Of a stretch of DNA of 64,000 bases, positions 17,012 through 28,699 are shown in pieces. Made by a program: the position numbers and the translations under genes. The stretch's first letter is position 1, and each line of letters opens with the position of its first letter. Source of the DNA: Fagopyrum homotropicum (taxonomy: Eukaryota > Streptophyta > Magnoliopsida > Caryophyllales > Polygonaceae); assembly GCA_033239125.1 (NCBI GenBank), contig BSWB01000006.1:30310001-30374000 (forward strand). The letters run 5' to 3'. The notes beneath the pieces were generated by a model. That model did not search any database, was not told the origin of the DNA, and saw nothing but the letters and a program-made list of their open reading frames with translations.

Positions 17012-17453
17012 ACAAAATCACAACGGCAAAGTAATAAGCTTGGACGCTAGAAAAAACAATTTCAACTCGGTCATTAAAGCAGAAGCTTACGCGCTGAAAG
17101 CTGGCCTTACCGAAGCAATAAGGCTTAATATTAAAAAGATTGAAATTGAGGGTGATAACTTATGTGTTATCAAGGCACTCCAAGGACTTTGGAGTTGTCC
17201 CTGGGAGGTCGCGATGATTCTATCCGACTCCCGACTGGATGTTCGCTTCTTTGAGGAAGTCCAGGTCAGGCATGTGTTCAGAGAAATCAACTGTGTTGCT
17301 GACCGATTGACCCATCTGGGAATTTCGAACCCCAACACACCCTTTTCTGACGATCCCGAACTTCGTGTTCTCATCCGCAAGGATGCTTTAGGATGGACTA
17401 CCTCTAGAAGATAGGCCGCCCTAACCGCTTTCCATTTTCAAAAAAAAAAAAAA
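17012..17453 (+). pseudogene. LINE 3' end: RNase H domain and poly(A)
   Basis: The open frame from about 17016 to 17414 encodes the C-terminal part of a plant LINE RNase H domain (HNGKVISLDARKNN..., KAEAYALKAGLTEA, IEGDNLCVIKAL, RHVFREINCVADRLTHLG). It is followed by a short 3' UTR and an A-run at 17440-17453. The 5' part is cut off by the LTR ending at 17010 and, if still present, lies left of the window. The frame is intact here. Confidence 0.85.
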
Positions 17454-18255
17454 TGATTGCTGAGATACCAACCTTAATTCCATATTCGACTATTGTACAC
17501 CATTTACAGCTTTCCTTTCCAGATTCATCTCCATTCTGAAATAGTTAGTCCACAATAGTGTATGAATATGGAAATGAGAAAACCTCATTTGTTGCCTTGC
17601 CATTTTCCTGGTATATATAACATCTCACAATTAATGAGGTTGGATCAACATTAGTAAAACTACTTGTCTGAAAAAGCCTCGTGAAGTTCCTGAACAAGTT
17701 GCTCAAAGTTTTTGGTTCTTTTAATTTTCTTTTCATTGATAGCCACATGCATGTTTTTTTTTATTATGTTTGATTTTGTGGTTCAGTAGTATAGACCATT
17801 ATTTGCATTGTTTAGCACCATATTATTATTTTGTCATAATAGTTGGATTCTGCATCAACTCCAATTGGAGTACACGAACATAAAGGACAAGTAAGCATTG
17901 CATAGGTGAAATTTGTGGAAATTGTTTCATTTATTGTAACCTTTGTGATACTCTTGCAGATCATGTGTCGAATGATAGGTTATAAGTCGTATCCGGTTTA
18001 CAATCAGCACTAGGCAAGGCAGTAAGTTAACTCTTTGGTTTGAGTTGTGTTTAGCCTTTCATTTATGGATCTTTTTTGTTTTTGTTGTGCAATGATTGAA
18101 ATTTTGCTACTTTAAAATGCCCAATTAACCGGATCAGGTTGCGCCCAAGTGGAATGATAAGTAGGGTTTTAAGTATTTGATGATTCAAGTAAGCTTCTTC
18201 TGGTTTTTAATTTTATCTCAATTTTAAATTGTCAACATACTATTGAGTCTTTACC
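17454..18255 (+). other. Intron-like DNA 5' of the bZIP exon
   Basis: AT-rich sequence with several acceptor and donor-like sites (for example CTTGCAG at 17954-17960 followed by about 60 bp and GTAAG-type sequence) but no convincing exon. Candidate short exons near 17843-17890, 17961-18021 and 18139-18165 would each contain or adjoin stops. It is continuous with 24037-24152 once the LINE is removed, so it is probably the upstream introns of the bZIP-derived fragment. Confidence 0.35.
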
Positions 18256-18273
18256 TTTTCTCTTCTACTTATT
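18256..18273. repeat. LINE target-site duplication, left copy
   Basis: TTTTCTCTTCTACTTATT, directly before the T-run that is the poly(A) tail of the minus-strand LINE. Identical to 24019-24036. Confidence 0.92.
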
Positions 18274-18499
18274 TTTTTGATGAACAAGAGCAAAAGCTCC
18301 ATGCGCAAAGCGCTTCAATAACGAAAAAGAATTACAAACGAGTGCAGCGAGGGATGGAGACCCCTCTCAAATCATCAAAAAGTAAAATTTTAACGCCAGA
18401 AGGCGGTTCCAACAGCCTATGAACCCCAAAGTCATACGTAAAACCAAGGTTTGTAATTGAGTCCGCAACTCTATTGCCTTCCCGAAACACATGTCCGAA

Positions 18500-21400
18500 A
18501 CTGATAATCCAGTCTCGGGTAAAGAAGCCTTGGCATCAGGATACCAGGCTTGAGAGCGGGTGAGACGCGCTTACCCCTTTCTCAATCAGGCCTACCACCA
18601 AAAGAGAATCAAGCTCAACCATGACACTTCGAAAGCCCAACTCCCAGGCTAGGTCCACTCCAGATATTGCTCCCCATAGTTCCGTAGTTGGTGCTGAAGT
18701 TGCACCCAAATTAGCCATTACACCTTGGACCCATTGCCCCTAGGAATCCCTAATGACTGCTCATGCGGCTGCCAGCCCCATCGCTCCCCTAGATGACCCA
18801 TCTGAGTTAACCTTCACCCAACCTAGACGAGGTTTCTCCCATCTGATCAATTTCTCCGTCTTAAAACTCAAGGTAGGCATGATCTTCTGCACGTAGCACT
18901 CCATCATCTCCTTATACTTGTCAAGGATGTAGACCACTTTATCTATGGCAATGCAACCCTCTTAGAACACCTTTGCATTCCTCCAGCGTCATAACCATTA
19001 GATTGCTGCCGCAAACAACACCTTCCAACTCCTTTTCTCAATTCCCACCACCCCCATGCTCAGGTTGGTAAACAGCTAGTCCTCCCAGCTTAAAAGGAAG
19101 AAATCAACCTGGAATTTAATTGGAACCAAAGCAGTCCATATCCCTCGAGCATAGCCACAACCACGAAGGATGTGAAGAAGTGTCTCATCCTCTCCGGGAC
19201 ATGCATGGCAGAACGAACAATCACCCATATGTTTGCGTTTATGTTCCAAATTCGTTAGGGGCACTCCCCAAGCAAGCTGCCAAATAAAAAAAATCTGATT
19301 CTTTCCTGGACCTTGCGTTTCCATACAAGTTGGAATAGGATCCCTCTGACCTCCCATCTCTCACGCTGGCTCTGAATAAAAGCATGGGCTGTTGCAACAG
19401 AAAACTCCCCATCTTTGGACGGAATCCATCTAATGGTATCCGGCTTATCGAACCCTTGACAGAGGCTGACCGCACATGAAGGAGACCAACATTGCTCAGC
19501 TTAGTCGATAAATAATTCTAGTCCCAACTCCCGTTCTCACACCAAACGTCTCTCACCTTGAGCTCCATCTCCATCGATGATAAGGAGTGCTGACATTCAA
19601 CAGCAAGGGGCGTCTTAGTGACCCACACGTCACTCTAAAATCTCACAGTACGTCCATCATTCACTGACCACCTCAAGTTCGGTGCAACTACCAAATTATA
19701 GCCTTTAACAAACCCGCGCCGTACATAGGAGCTCCCTCCTCTATAGACCAACTCTCTAGGCCATCCATGGTCCCTAACTCTATACTTCCTCAAAAAAACT
19801 TGAGCCCACAGTTGTTCTTGATTTGAGAAAAGTCTTCAACCTAGCTTGCTAATGGAAGCAAGATTAACCTCACTAGCCATTCGAATGCCCAATTCTCCTT
19901 TCTCAAGCGGTTGGCACACTTTGGACCATTTCAGTAGATGAACCTTTCTTTGACCTCCCACACTGCCCCATAAAAAGTGTCTTCACATTCGATCAATGGC
20001 CTCAGTAACACTGCCAGGAAGCAGAAGCGTATTCTATAGTATGACGGCATCGCAGACAACACCAATTTAACAAGCGTGGTTCAGCCCGCCAGACTAAGAG
20101 TGTTGGTTTTCCAACCGGAAAGACGGCTTCTCATACGCTCTAGGAGGGGGTTAAAGATCTCGCTGGCAACCGAGTTATGGATGATAGGTATCCCAAGGTA
20201 CAAACCCAGGTTCCTAGTACTGGGAATCCTGCAGAGCTCCCTTAAAAGCCTCTCCCTCTCTCCTCTGATATTATGGGACACATAAAGACGAGACTTCTCC
20301 ATGCTAATATTCTGTCCCAATGCTCCACAAAAGTCCTCCAGGATTTGCTTGATCACACTGAGTTGCGAGTTTGAAGCTTCCGTAAAATGCAATATGTCGT
20401 CTGTAAAAAATAAGTGTGATATAGCCGGACCACCTCTAGAGAACGTAAACGGTTTCGAAGCTCCATTCCTCACTGCTTTGTCAATCAAATGGCCTAACCG
20501 CTCCAAGCATAAGACGAAGAGATACGGGGATAGAGGATCCCCTTGTCTCAATCCTCTAGTCATGCGAAAACTATTTGTACATTTACCATTCCATAAGATT
20601 CGCATTGCACTCGTCGAAAAGCAGGTCTCAATCTTGGAAATCAGCACCTCCGGAATTCCCATATTGTAAGGTATCCACAATGAATTACCATTGCATTATA
20701 TTGTATGCTTTCTCAAGGTCGAGTTTTAGAAGCATCCATCCTTTTCTCCCTTTCTTCTTCTACATGGAATGGATCGCTTCTTGAGCTAAAACGACATTAT
20801 CCGATATCAATCTTCCTGGAATAAAACTCGCTTGCATGGGGCTCACAACTTGGCACATAATCGTTTTCAATCGATTTGCAATCACTTTAGTAATCACCTT
20901 ATAGCTTACGTTACATAAGCTGATAGGTCTAAGTTGTTTTATAGACTCCGGTTTTACTACCTTTCTAATGAGGAAAATTAAAGTTTCGTTGGCAGAAGGT
21001 GGGAGGTTACCATTCGCCAGGAACTCCTTCACGAAAGCAATAAGCGATTCAGCCACCATCTTCCAACATTTTTGGTAAATAAATTGGTTGAAAACCATCC
21101 ATGCCCGGTGCTTTAAGGGCCCCCATACTTCTGACTGCATCCATAATCTCCTTATCTTCACACATACATGACAAGGTGGCCAGTTAGGTAGTATCCGGCC
21201 TAGGGAAGCCTCCACCCACCAAATCCTGGGTCCGCTGCAGGTCCACTAGTCCATAGAGGTTCTTGAAAAAGTTCAAAGCATGCTCCTCCAGAGTGGTCGG
21301 ATCCAAATTCCACTCCCCGTTTTCTAATTTAAGAGCCTCAATCTTGTTATGCCTCCGTCTAACAATCGTGGATAAATGAAAGAAAGCAGTGTTCCTATCT

Positions 21401-22420
21401 CCACAAGCAATCCACTATTGCCTCGACTTCTGACACCAAATCAATTCTTCTTGTTCTAAGACTCTTTCTAATTCCCGACTTACCTCTCTCTCCTCCATTA
21501 AGGCAGCGTCCTTAACCCCGATCAAGAGTTGAGCTTGGAGATCCTCCAACTTCTTAACAAGGGCATCTTTCTTCTAAAAACTATTTCCAAAGTCTACCTT
21601 GTTCCATTTGCTCAGAACAGACTGCAACTTCTCCAACGATGCAGGCAATATATCAGCTTCATTCTATGATCCTTCTACAACCTGATTGAATTTTGGGTGG
21701 GTCATCCAGACGGCTTGGAATCGGAAAGGTCTCCTTTTAGGATTTCCTCCACTACTCTTCTCGAAGCACAAAAGCAATGGGTTGTGGTCTGGCGATAAAC
21801 GTGGTAGATGCCTTACCGATGCGTCCGACCATCTTAACCTGCCCTGTGATGAGACTAGGACCCTATCCAATCTTTTTGACACACGGCTGCTTTTAGCCTT
21901 ACCCTAGTTACTGAAATCCAAAGAGGCCCAGCCCAGTCTTGTCGATCCTCCGGAGCTTTCCTCTCGACACTTAATCACATTCAAATCACCCCCAATCACC
22001 ACAGGAAACGTGGCACTACTGATCAGAGACGATAGTTCCTCCCAGATTGCTCCCCGACTTTGTGGATTAAGGGTTATATATAACATAAAAAGCATAAAAT
22101 CCGAAGTGCCTTGCCCTACCACCGCTTGAATATATTGTCTGTCCTTCTTAATAACCGCAATAGGACATCTTTGGGCATCCCAAAGGAGCCAGATCCCCCC
22201 ACTTTGTCCTACTGCTTGAACTCTCTCAAACGAATCAAACCCAATCTTTTGAAATGTCATCCGTAATTTTCCCAGCGCAATGTGTTTCTAATAAATCCAG
22301 AAAGTTTGGCTTGTGCTACCTTATCATGTAACTAATCGATCTTCGGAAACTTTTCTTCACAGTTTCGAAGTTGTTCCAGAGTAAACCTATCATAAGGATA
22401 AAAGGAGAGGGAAACCAAAC
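18500..22420 (-). pseudogene. LINE ORF2: endonuclease, reverse transcriptase, RNase H (broken)
   Basis: Pieces in order on the minus strand: apurinic-type endonuclease (about 22400-21664, LLETHCAGK, GGIWLLWD, GGDLNVI); reverse transcriptase (about 21215-20080, KPESIKQLRPISLCNVSYK, GLRQGDPLSPYLFVLCLE, FFTDDILHF, where Thr replaces the usual Ala in FADD); zinc-finger RT-linked domain (19475-19076); RNase H (about 18840-18536). The frame is broken several times between the pieces. The product would nick target DNA and copy the LINE RNA. Confidence 0.88.
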
Positions 22421-22426
22421 CCCAAC

Positions 22427-23995
22427 TCAGGCCTGCGAGTCAGGGACCACAGACATTTGTGAATCCTCTTGGCCCTCGGCCTCTGCTCGCACCCGATCAT
22501 CATCCTGTTCCATCGCCTCACCTTGATTGGTGGTAGTATTCATGCCATTCGCAGCAAAAACCACCTCATTTGGAATCGCTCTATTCAAGATGCACACTTG
22601 AGTTTGAGCCAACGGTGTCATAGCTTGCTGACCATGTCCTTTGGTTCTCGCCGTACTGGCCGATGCACCATTCATATTGCCCACAACAACCCTGGGTTCA
22701 AGCTGACGTGTTATAGTAACTCTGTTCCTCATTCTTATATGTTCTCGTGGGTTCGCATTAGTTGCTTGTGTCTCCTCATCCGAAACCACAGTCTTCCCTT
22801 TCAAGTCTCGTTTCCCTGTAAGCCATATACCCCCATTAGAACCTCTTATGTAGCTTCCCTCCATTGAGGCTCCGTCCCCCTTCCTTATTCCACCTTCTCC
22901 GTCCTTGGCATAGGAAACAAACTTTCTTCATTGAACCACCATTCAAGGGCCATGACTCTCCTCCTCTATTATTGGAAGGCCCTTATCCTCGATACTGGTA
23001 TTTTCGTTTGGTATTGGTTGCCCATGGTCTTCCTGCGCCTCTTCACTTCCTTTCTTAGGGTTTGCACTTCCACCAGATGTGTCTACATACACACAATTGC
23101 TTTCCTGATGCCCATAGCACCCACACGTAAAACATATGGTATGTAGATTCTCATATTCAAGGAGTAATATTTTCCCATTCAAGATCACATCCCCTTTCAG
23201 TGGTCTGGTTAGGTCAACTTCCACACAAACTCTCGCGTATTTACCTCTCGACAAACCCACCGTATTGGCATCCATTCTCAGGGGAGTACCAATAGCCGAA
23301 GCAATCGCCTTAAGGATAATAATGTTATATAATGTGAACGGAAGACCCGAGTTACCTACCCATACCCCCGTAGATTTGATGGCCGACATCATAGGATCAA
23401 AGGACGCTTCCCTCCTCTGCATCATCATGTAATGCCCAAACACCTTCCTTGGACCCTCTGTAAGGATATCCAGCATATCAATTTCTTTCTCAAATCGAAC
23501 CAGAAAGAAGTCATTGGGAAGATCCAATACGGTCCATCCTCCCACTGTCTTCCACATGGATATAAGGGTTCTCTCAAAGGAAGGGAAGGATATCATACGC
23601 CCTAATAACTTGACAACAATCGAGTTATGCCAAGGAGCATTTAATACTTGCACCACATCATAATCAATATTAATGAGAGGGGTAGCGTATTTACCTTTAG
23701 GGTATTCGATACAGATTTTGCCCGTTTCAACTAGATTATCCGGAATGAGAGGCATTCTCTTCTATGCAGCATCACCAAAGAGCATCGCGCTCCATGACGG
23801 AACCCGGTTCGGTGTAACTTCATGATTTGCTCCATCCACGTTGATGGGAGAAGAAACATCTCTCTGGGCACCCTGTACATTTGCAGGGGGAACAAGAGGA
23901 TTGGGGAGAACATTGGGATCTGGAGCAGCAGGAACAGGGATGGTTGTCGCTTCTTTTGTCGCCATCGTCATCGTCATCAGAGCCGTCAGCGCCAA
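22427..23995 (-). pseudogene. LINE ORF1 (DUF4283 plus CCHC knuckle), with stops
   Basis: One frame of about 523 codons from the Met at 23995, interrupted by TAG at 23762-23764, TGA at 22943-22945 (probably once Trp in HGPWMVV) and another stop shortly after. It contains the DUF4283-like domain (WHNSIVVKLLGRMISF, LPNDFFLVRF), the linker typical of plant L1 ORF1 and a CCHC knuckle (CFTCGCYGHQESNC), then a polar C-terminus ending near VPDSQA. ORF1 proteins bind the LINE RNA. Confidence 0.9.
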
Positions 23996-24018
23996 ATTAG
24001 GGTTTTTTTCAGCGCTTT

Positions 24019-24036
24019 TTTTCTCTTCTACTTATT
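24019..24036. repeat. LINE target-site duplication, right copy
   Basis: TTTTCTCTTCTACTTATT at the 5' end of the minus-strand LINE; exact match to 18256-18273. Confidence 0.92.
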
Positions 24037-24152
24037 ACTCACTATATAATGTTTCCTATTTTAATAATCATAAATAGTAATGCCTTTTTTTTTTAGAAAA
24101 CTTGCTTATTTTTTACTCCCTCATGATTAGTAACACATACCTGCTCTTGCAG

Positions 24153-24212
24153 ATGAAACATCGCTTGGCACAGAACCGTGAAGCTGCGAGAAAAACTCGC
24201 CTAAGAAAGAAG
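24153..24212 (+). pseudogene. Single exon of a TGA-type bZIP factor (basic region)
   Basis: 60 bp flanked by CTCTTGCAG acceptor and GTAAGAGG donor, encoding MKHRLAQNREAARKTRLRKK. This is the DNA-contacting basic region of TGA (group D) bZIP factors, usually RRLAQNREAARKSRLRKK; Thr replaces Ser. TGA genes have an intron at this point, so the exon boundaries fit. The next exon, which would start AYVQQLE, and the C-terminal DOG1-type domain are not found downstream. It is therefore a gene fragment, possibly captured by a Helitron, since a Helitron-like 3' end lies at 26195. Confidence 0.75.
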
Positions 24213-25860
24213 GTAAGAGGAAGCATGTCTACACAAATTTTTAGTTGGGTTTATCTAAGAGAATTATATTTGGTTTGGTATATGCATCCACTTGGAGTGC
24301 AAGGATTCATTGGAAAAGAAAATAAAGGTCATCAATTTCCTGTATCGACATTAAAAATGGTCAATGGGGATCATTTTTCATGCACTGTGTAATAGGTCTA
24401 ACTGATGGCATGAATCATTTTGAACGGGCTGGAATCGTGAACATGCTCATTTAAAGCATTTGTATATATTATTCCTCCTCATATAATTCCAATTCTTTAT
24501 ATCATTAGGATTAGCCTTTATGAGGAATTGTGTTTGTGAACTGACCCCCCATTTTGCTTCAACATGGCTTCTTTATGGTTATTATTCCTACTGTGTGTGT
24601 ATCTTTATGATATGTAAGCAGTTAAGTCAAGAAAGAGCATCACCTCTTTATGTGAGGTTGCCATACGGATTGAATCGGCAATTTGGTTTGGCGGTGTGTT
24701 CCGTTAGACCTTCTCTCGAAAAAAATTCTAAAAGAGGCTAGGGTTCCACTACATCGTAACATGATCAAGTATTCAATAATGATTGAATCCATTTGGCTTC
24801 AACTTAGGGCTTTTTGTCGACACTCGATCTCGAGGAGGATCTTATAGATATGATTCTTTGCACTTTTGTGCATTGTCTTTGGCTTTCACTGAATTGTTTG
24901 ATTTTGTTTCAACAACTAATTTGATTCATAAGCCTTGTAAGATGGACTCATCAGAGTCTGTTGTGTCACCTGAAAAGAACCTCTCTGTCACTGGTGAGAT
25001 AGAGAAGGAGAAATCAACCTTCTGGAAGATAGGGTTGAGAAATTTAATTTTGGAAAAACAGTCTTCTTGAGGATGGGATTGAGAAACTTAATTCATTTTT
25101 TATCGAGAAGGAAGAGGAATGTGTCATCAGGATCAAGGTATAATGATTCTCCTCTTATTATTCCATCGATTTCTTCTTCTTCTTCTTCTTCGTTTACTGG
25201 AAGCCTTCTAGATGGATCTTGGTGGAGTAAAACTTTTCTTATTTTGCATCATGTTTGATTCAGTATTTTGTGCACTAGATAATGCAAATACAAGATCCTT
25301 ATGCCTTGTTCCTACAAGTCTATTGGTTTGTATTCACAAAATATTTTTTTCCAAATTAACAATTGCATTGACTCTTGGCTGAATCATTTTGTGAATTTTG
25401 GTAAAAAAAAGTGGATCATTTTGAGATTGCCGACCTATTTTACTTTATATATCACACTTTGTCAGTTGCTCAAGTATTTTTGTTTTGCATAGATGTTATG
25501 CAAATTTAATATTTCATGAATCTAAATGATCTTGCTTGATCTTTTTTACTAAACTAGAAACCTAAACGATTCTTCTTGGACATCCTTTTTCATTTCTAGG
25601 CCACAGGTTCTATAGATCTTGGTGGAGTGAAGAAGCTTATGAAGATGGTCGGATCCATTGTAATACTGACCCTCTATATTGTAACAAGATCAGATAGTTT
25701 TTCGTTTTTAGATTATGATTGAAACTTCCTTTGTTGCACATGTCTTCCAATTCCACACAATGTAGTACTTTTGTTGATTTGAATAAGACTTTTTCCGTAT
25801 CCAGGGCTTGCCGTTTCTATTAGCTATTTATTCTCAAAGCTCTCGGGCCTCATAAACAGA
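24213..25860 (+). other. Unrecognised, partly open sequence after the bZIP exon
   Basis: Two adjoining open frames at 24783-25070 and 25067-25258 overlap by four bases (95 and 63 codons). The second contains a Ser run from a TTC microsatellite (25169-25192) and SFTGSLLDGSWWSK. A phrase similar to GATCTTGGTGGAGT recurs at 25217 and 25616. I do not recognise a family. They may be exons of another captured gene or chance frames; confidence in coding is low. Confidence 0.3.
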
Positions 25861-26195
25861 GACACGCTGACATTATATTGGTGTACATGCCTCATAAGAG
25901 AATCACTTTCTCACTTTTGTGGAACACATCTTAGAGGACTGATGTGTATTTTATTTTACGTGCCATTATATTGGTGTACATGCTTCATAAGCAAATCACT
26001 TTCTCACACTCTTCTAATCCATTTGCGGTTCTTATAGACAACTAAATATAGATCAATTAATGCTTTACTATTACGTGCTCGGTTTCAAATCAAAGCATCG
26101 ATGTCAATTCACGAGGCGTATTACGTACTCGGTTCCAAATCTAACCATCGATGTCAATTCACGAGGCGCGTGTGTAGCACACACGTCGTAACTAG
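25860..26195 (+). mobile_element. Helitron-like 3' terminus
   Basis: The 3' end carries a CG-rich hairpin, CGTGTGT (26169-26175) / ACACACG (26179-26185), followed by TCGTAA and CTAG (26192-26195), and the next base is T. This is the hallmark order of a Helitron 3' end. Just before it are two direct repeats: an imperfect 49-bp tandem pair ending CACGAGGCG (about 26072-26168) and a looser pair with TATTGGTGTACATGC (25877 and 25970). The 5' end was not found, so the extent is unknown. Confidence 0.5.
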
Positions 26196-26196
26196 T

Positions 26197-26477
26197 CCCC
26201 GTAAATGATGGAGAAGTACACGTATGATAAATATATTACCTTTATGTATACAATTATAAAATAAGAAGGATTATAAAAGATAACGTAACTGAATATTAAC
26301 TTAAAAATATCTTAATTAACATGATACTAAAATTGTTATTTCTTAATAATATGAAACACTTTGTAGGAAAGTTTTAAAATTCAACACAATTAATTTTTTT
26401 GGAAAAAATACGGTATGTCTGAATAATTCAAAGAAAATAAATTCGTTCATTTACATATGTGCATCTTTTGATGTGAG
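26197..26477. other. AT-rich intergenic spacer
   Basis: Very AT-rich and without ORFs or recognisable repeats. It lies between the Helitron-like end and the truncated 5' end of the next LINE. Confidence 0.5.
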
Positions 26478-28182
26478 CATTCATAACAGGCCGCTCTATC
26501 ACGGACACTACGATTATTGCAATGGAGATTTTTGATGCACTTAAAACGAAAAGTGAAGGAATGAGCGAAATGATGGTCGTGAAACTTGACATGAGTAAGA
26601 CTTTTGACCGTATGGAATGGAATTACCTCGAAAAGGTAATGTTATGTCTGGGTTTCTCTAGCACATAGATCTCTCGTATGATGAGTTGCGTGTGTGGGGC
26701 ACGCTATTCTTTTAAGATTAATGGTGTTGTAGGCGGTTGCATGCTCCCCTCCCGAGGCCTGAGACAAAGAGACCCGCTCTCCCCGATTCTCTTTATCCTT
26801 GGGGCGGAGGGTCTTTCATGTATCATTGACCGTGCGGTTGAGGTCGGTGCATTACATGATATCTCGGTTTGTCGTGGGGCGCCTGTTATATTCCATTTGT
26901 TTTTTGCTGATGATAGTCTTCTTTTTGCAAAGCTAGTCTTGTAGAATGCTCTAAAGTAACTGAGTTGCTCAGCCAATATAAGGGAGCTTCGGGTCAGAAA
27001 TTCAATCTACAGAAAGTAGAAGGAAGCTTTCAGCAGGAATGTAGACGGTAATCAGCAGACTCTTCTGGCCAACCGTTTGGGAATTGGCAAGGTCTATCAC
27101 CACGTCAAGTATTTGGGGCTACCATCCATCATTGGCCGTTCCAAGAAGGCTGTTTTTGCTTTCATTCAGGAGCGCATCTTGAAGAAATCCCAAGGTTGGA
27201 AGGAGAAATTGCTTTGTTCGGCGGAAAGAGAGGTTCTGATCAAGTCAGTGCTCCAAAGTATATACCCACTTATGTCATGTCTGTTTTACGTCTTTCGGAT
27301 GGTCTTATCGATGAAATCCATACGATGCTCGCTAGTTCTGGTGGGGGTCGACGTCATCTGACAAGACTTTATTCTATGGTCGTTTTTATCTTATCAAAAT
27401 ATAATCCCGACTTAGCACTAAAATGAGTATAGTGGTTAAGTAAGGGTTGAACCCAAGAGAGTTTAGTATTTTTATTAAATTCAGATTATTGATTATAGAA
27501 ACAAGTAACGGGGGGGGGGGGGGTTGAATTGATGCACACTAAACTTGTTAAAACAAATAACGCAACAAGTAAGACAATGATGGGTGAATCGACATTAGGT
27601 TGATTCTAAGCATACGATTGCTACTTTGGTGAGTTCCTTTTACAAGTTTTCAAGTAATCTCCCGTCTCGATCATATATATGTGTTGAGCCAACCGGCATC
27701 AACACAACTTAACAGGTTAGTGTTCCGTAAACCTACAAGAACAATTAACAAGTTAGCTTTCAAACAAAGACTAAGGGATATAAAGAAAAGATTAAAATCT
27801 GTTAAACTTATCTTTATATTTGTATTCATTTCCTTTAAGCAATTACAACCCGTTATTAACTTAAAGTTTACTACTACATTAAAGACCCGAACTCGGAATC
27901 TATTAATCCTAGTTCTTTGCATGGACTTTAGAACCTAAGATGATCAATCTCAAGTAATAGTAAAACATGCAATTAGACAATGAAGATCAAGGAAACACAA
28001 AGTTTACTAAATGAAAACTTATATTAGAAAGAACTTACAACCAAGGTAACAATGCAGCTTCAAACCAACCCAATGTGGGAAGGGAGTTAGCAACTTATTA
28101 CAAAGGTAGCAAGAAAGTTTTAATGGAAAAGGTGGATTCTAAATTGGATGACAAGTGGCTGATTCTAGCAATCAACCAAGGA

Positions 28183-28192
28183 CTATTTATAC
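28183..28192 (-). promoter_or_regulatory. TATA box of the inserted LTR
   Basis: Minus strand GTATAAATAG, about 100 bp downstream of the GC-motif array, in the same arrangement as the Athila LTR promoter. Confidence 0.5.
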
Positions 28193-28293
28193 TACAAATG
28201 ACACTAAATAGGAGTAAATGGCCGGCCCAAAACAGCCACCTTTAATGCCATAAAGGTGGTGTAAGCAGCCGGAGTAAAACTTCTGTCGTTGAA

Positions 28294-28699
28294 CCGCAGG
28301 GGTGGCCTTCAGATCCGCCGGGGCGGTGCAGGCGAAAACACTTGATCTTCTTCATGGCCGCAGGGGCGGCTAGGCAATTCCGTAGGGGCGGGTCTTTAAT
28401 GCTCTTCAAACGTCTGACTCTTCAACTTTCTGTCGCTTCAGATGCTGAGCCGCAGGGGCGTCCCAGTGTCAACGCAGGGGCGGTGACACTGACTCTTCAT
28501 CTTCCAGCTCCCAGGTTGAGGCGCAGGCAGAGGCGCATGGGCGCTTATCTTCGCTTCTTCAGAGCAAGTCACCGCAGGGGCACCAAGGGTTGACGCAGGT
28601 GCGGTGACAATCTTCGTTCCTGGCGCTGACGAAGGCGCAGGTTGCGCTCTAGAGTATGGTGTCACCCGCAGGGGCGGTGACACTGCTCCGCGGGGGCGG
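28294..28699. repeat. Array of about ten CCGCAGGGGCGG modules
   Basis: Modules start near 28294, 28315, 28358, 28380, 28450, 28472, 28571, 28592, 28666 and 28688, with spacers of varied length and sequence. Variants include CCGTAGGGGCGG and CCGCGGGGGCGG. All point the same way. The spacing is irregular, so this is neither a satellite nor a CRISPR array. The same module recurs in the solo LTR at 32883-33010. Confidence 0.85.

Larger units (their letters stand above)
18274..24018 (-). mobile_element. Full-length L1-type LINE, decayed
   Basis: 5745 bp between perfect 18-bp duplications. On the minus strand: 5' end at 24018, ORF1 23995-22427, ORF2 about 22420-18540, then a short 3' end and a poly(A) tail seen as a T-run after 18273. 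Both ORFs carry in-frame stops and ORF2 has frameshifts, so it cannot move by itself now. The perfect duplication shows the copy arrived by target-primed reverse transcription, into an intron-like part of the bZIP fragment. Confidence 0.93.

Noticed and set aside
27510..27523. Run of about 14 G as a functional G-quadruplex
   Set aside because: A homopolymer in a decayed LTR; length is prone to sequencing error and no further G-tracts flank it.
28294..28699. CRISPR-like or satellite array
   Set aside because: Eukaryotic DNA, modules only 12 bp, irregular spacing and unlike spacers.
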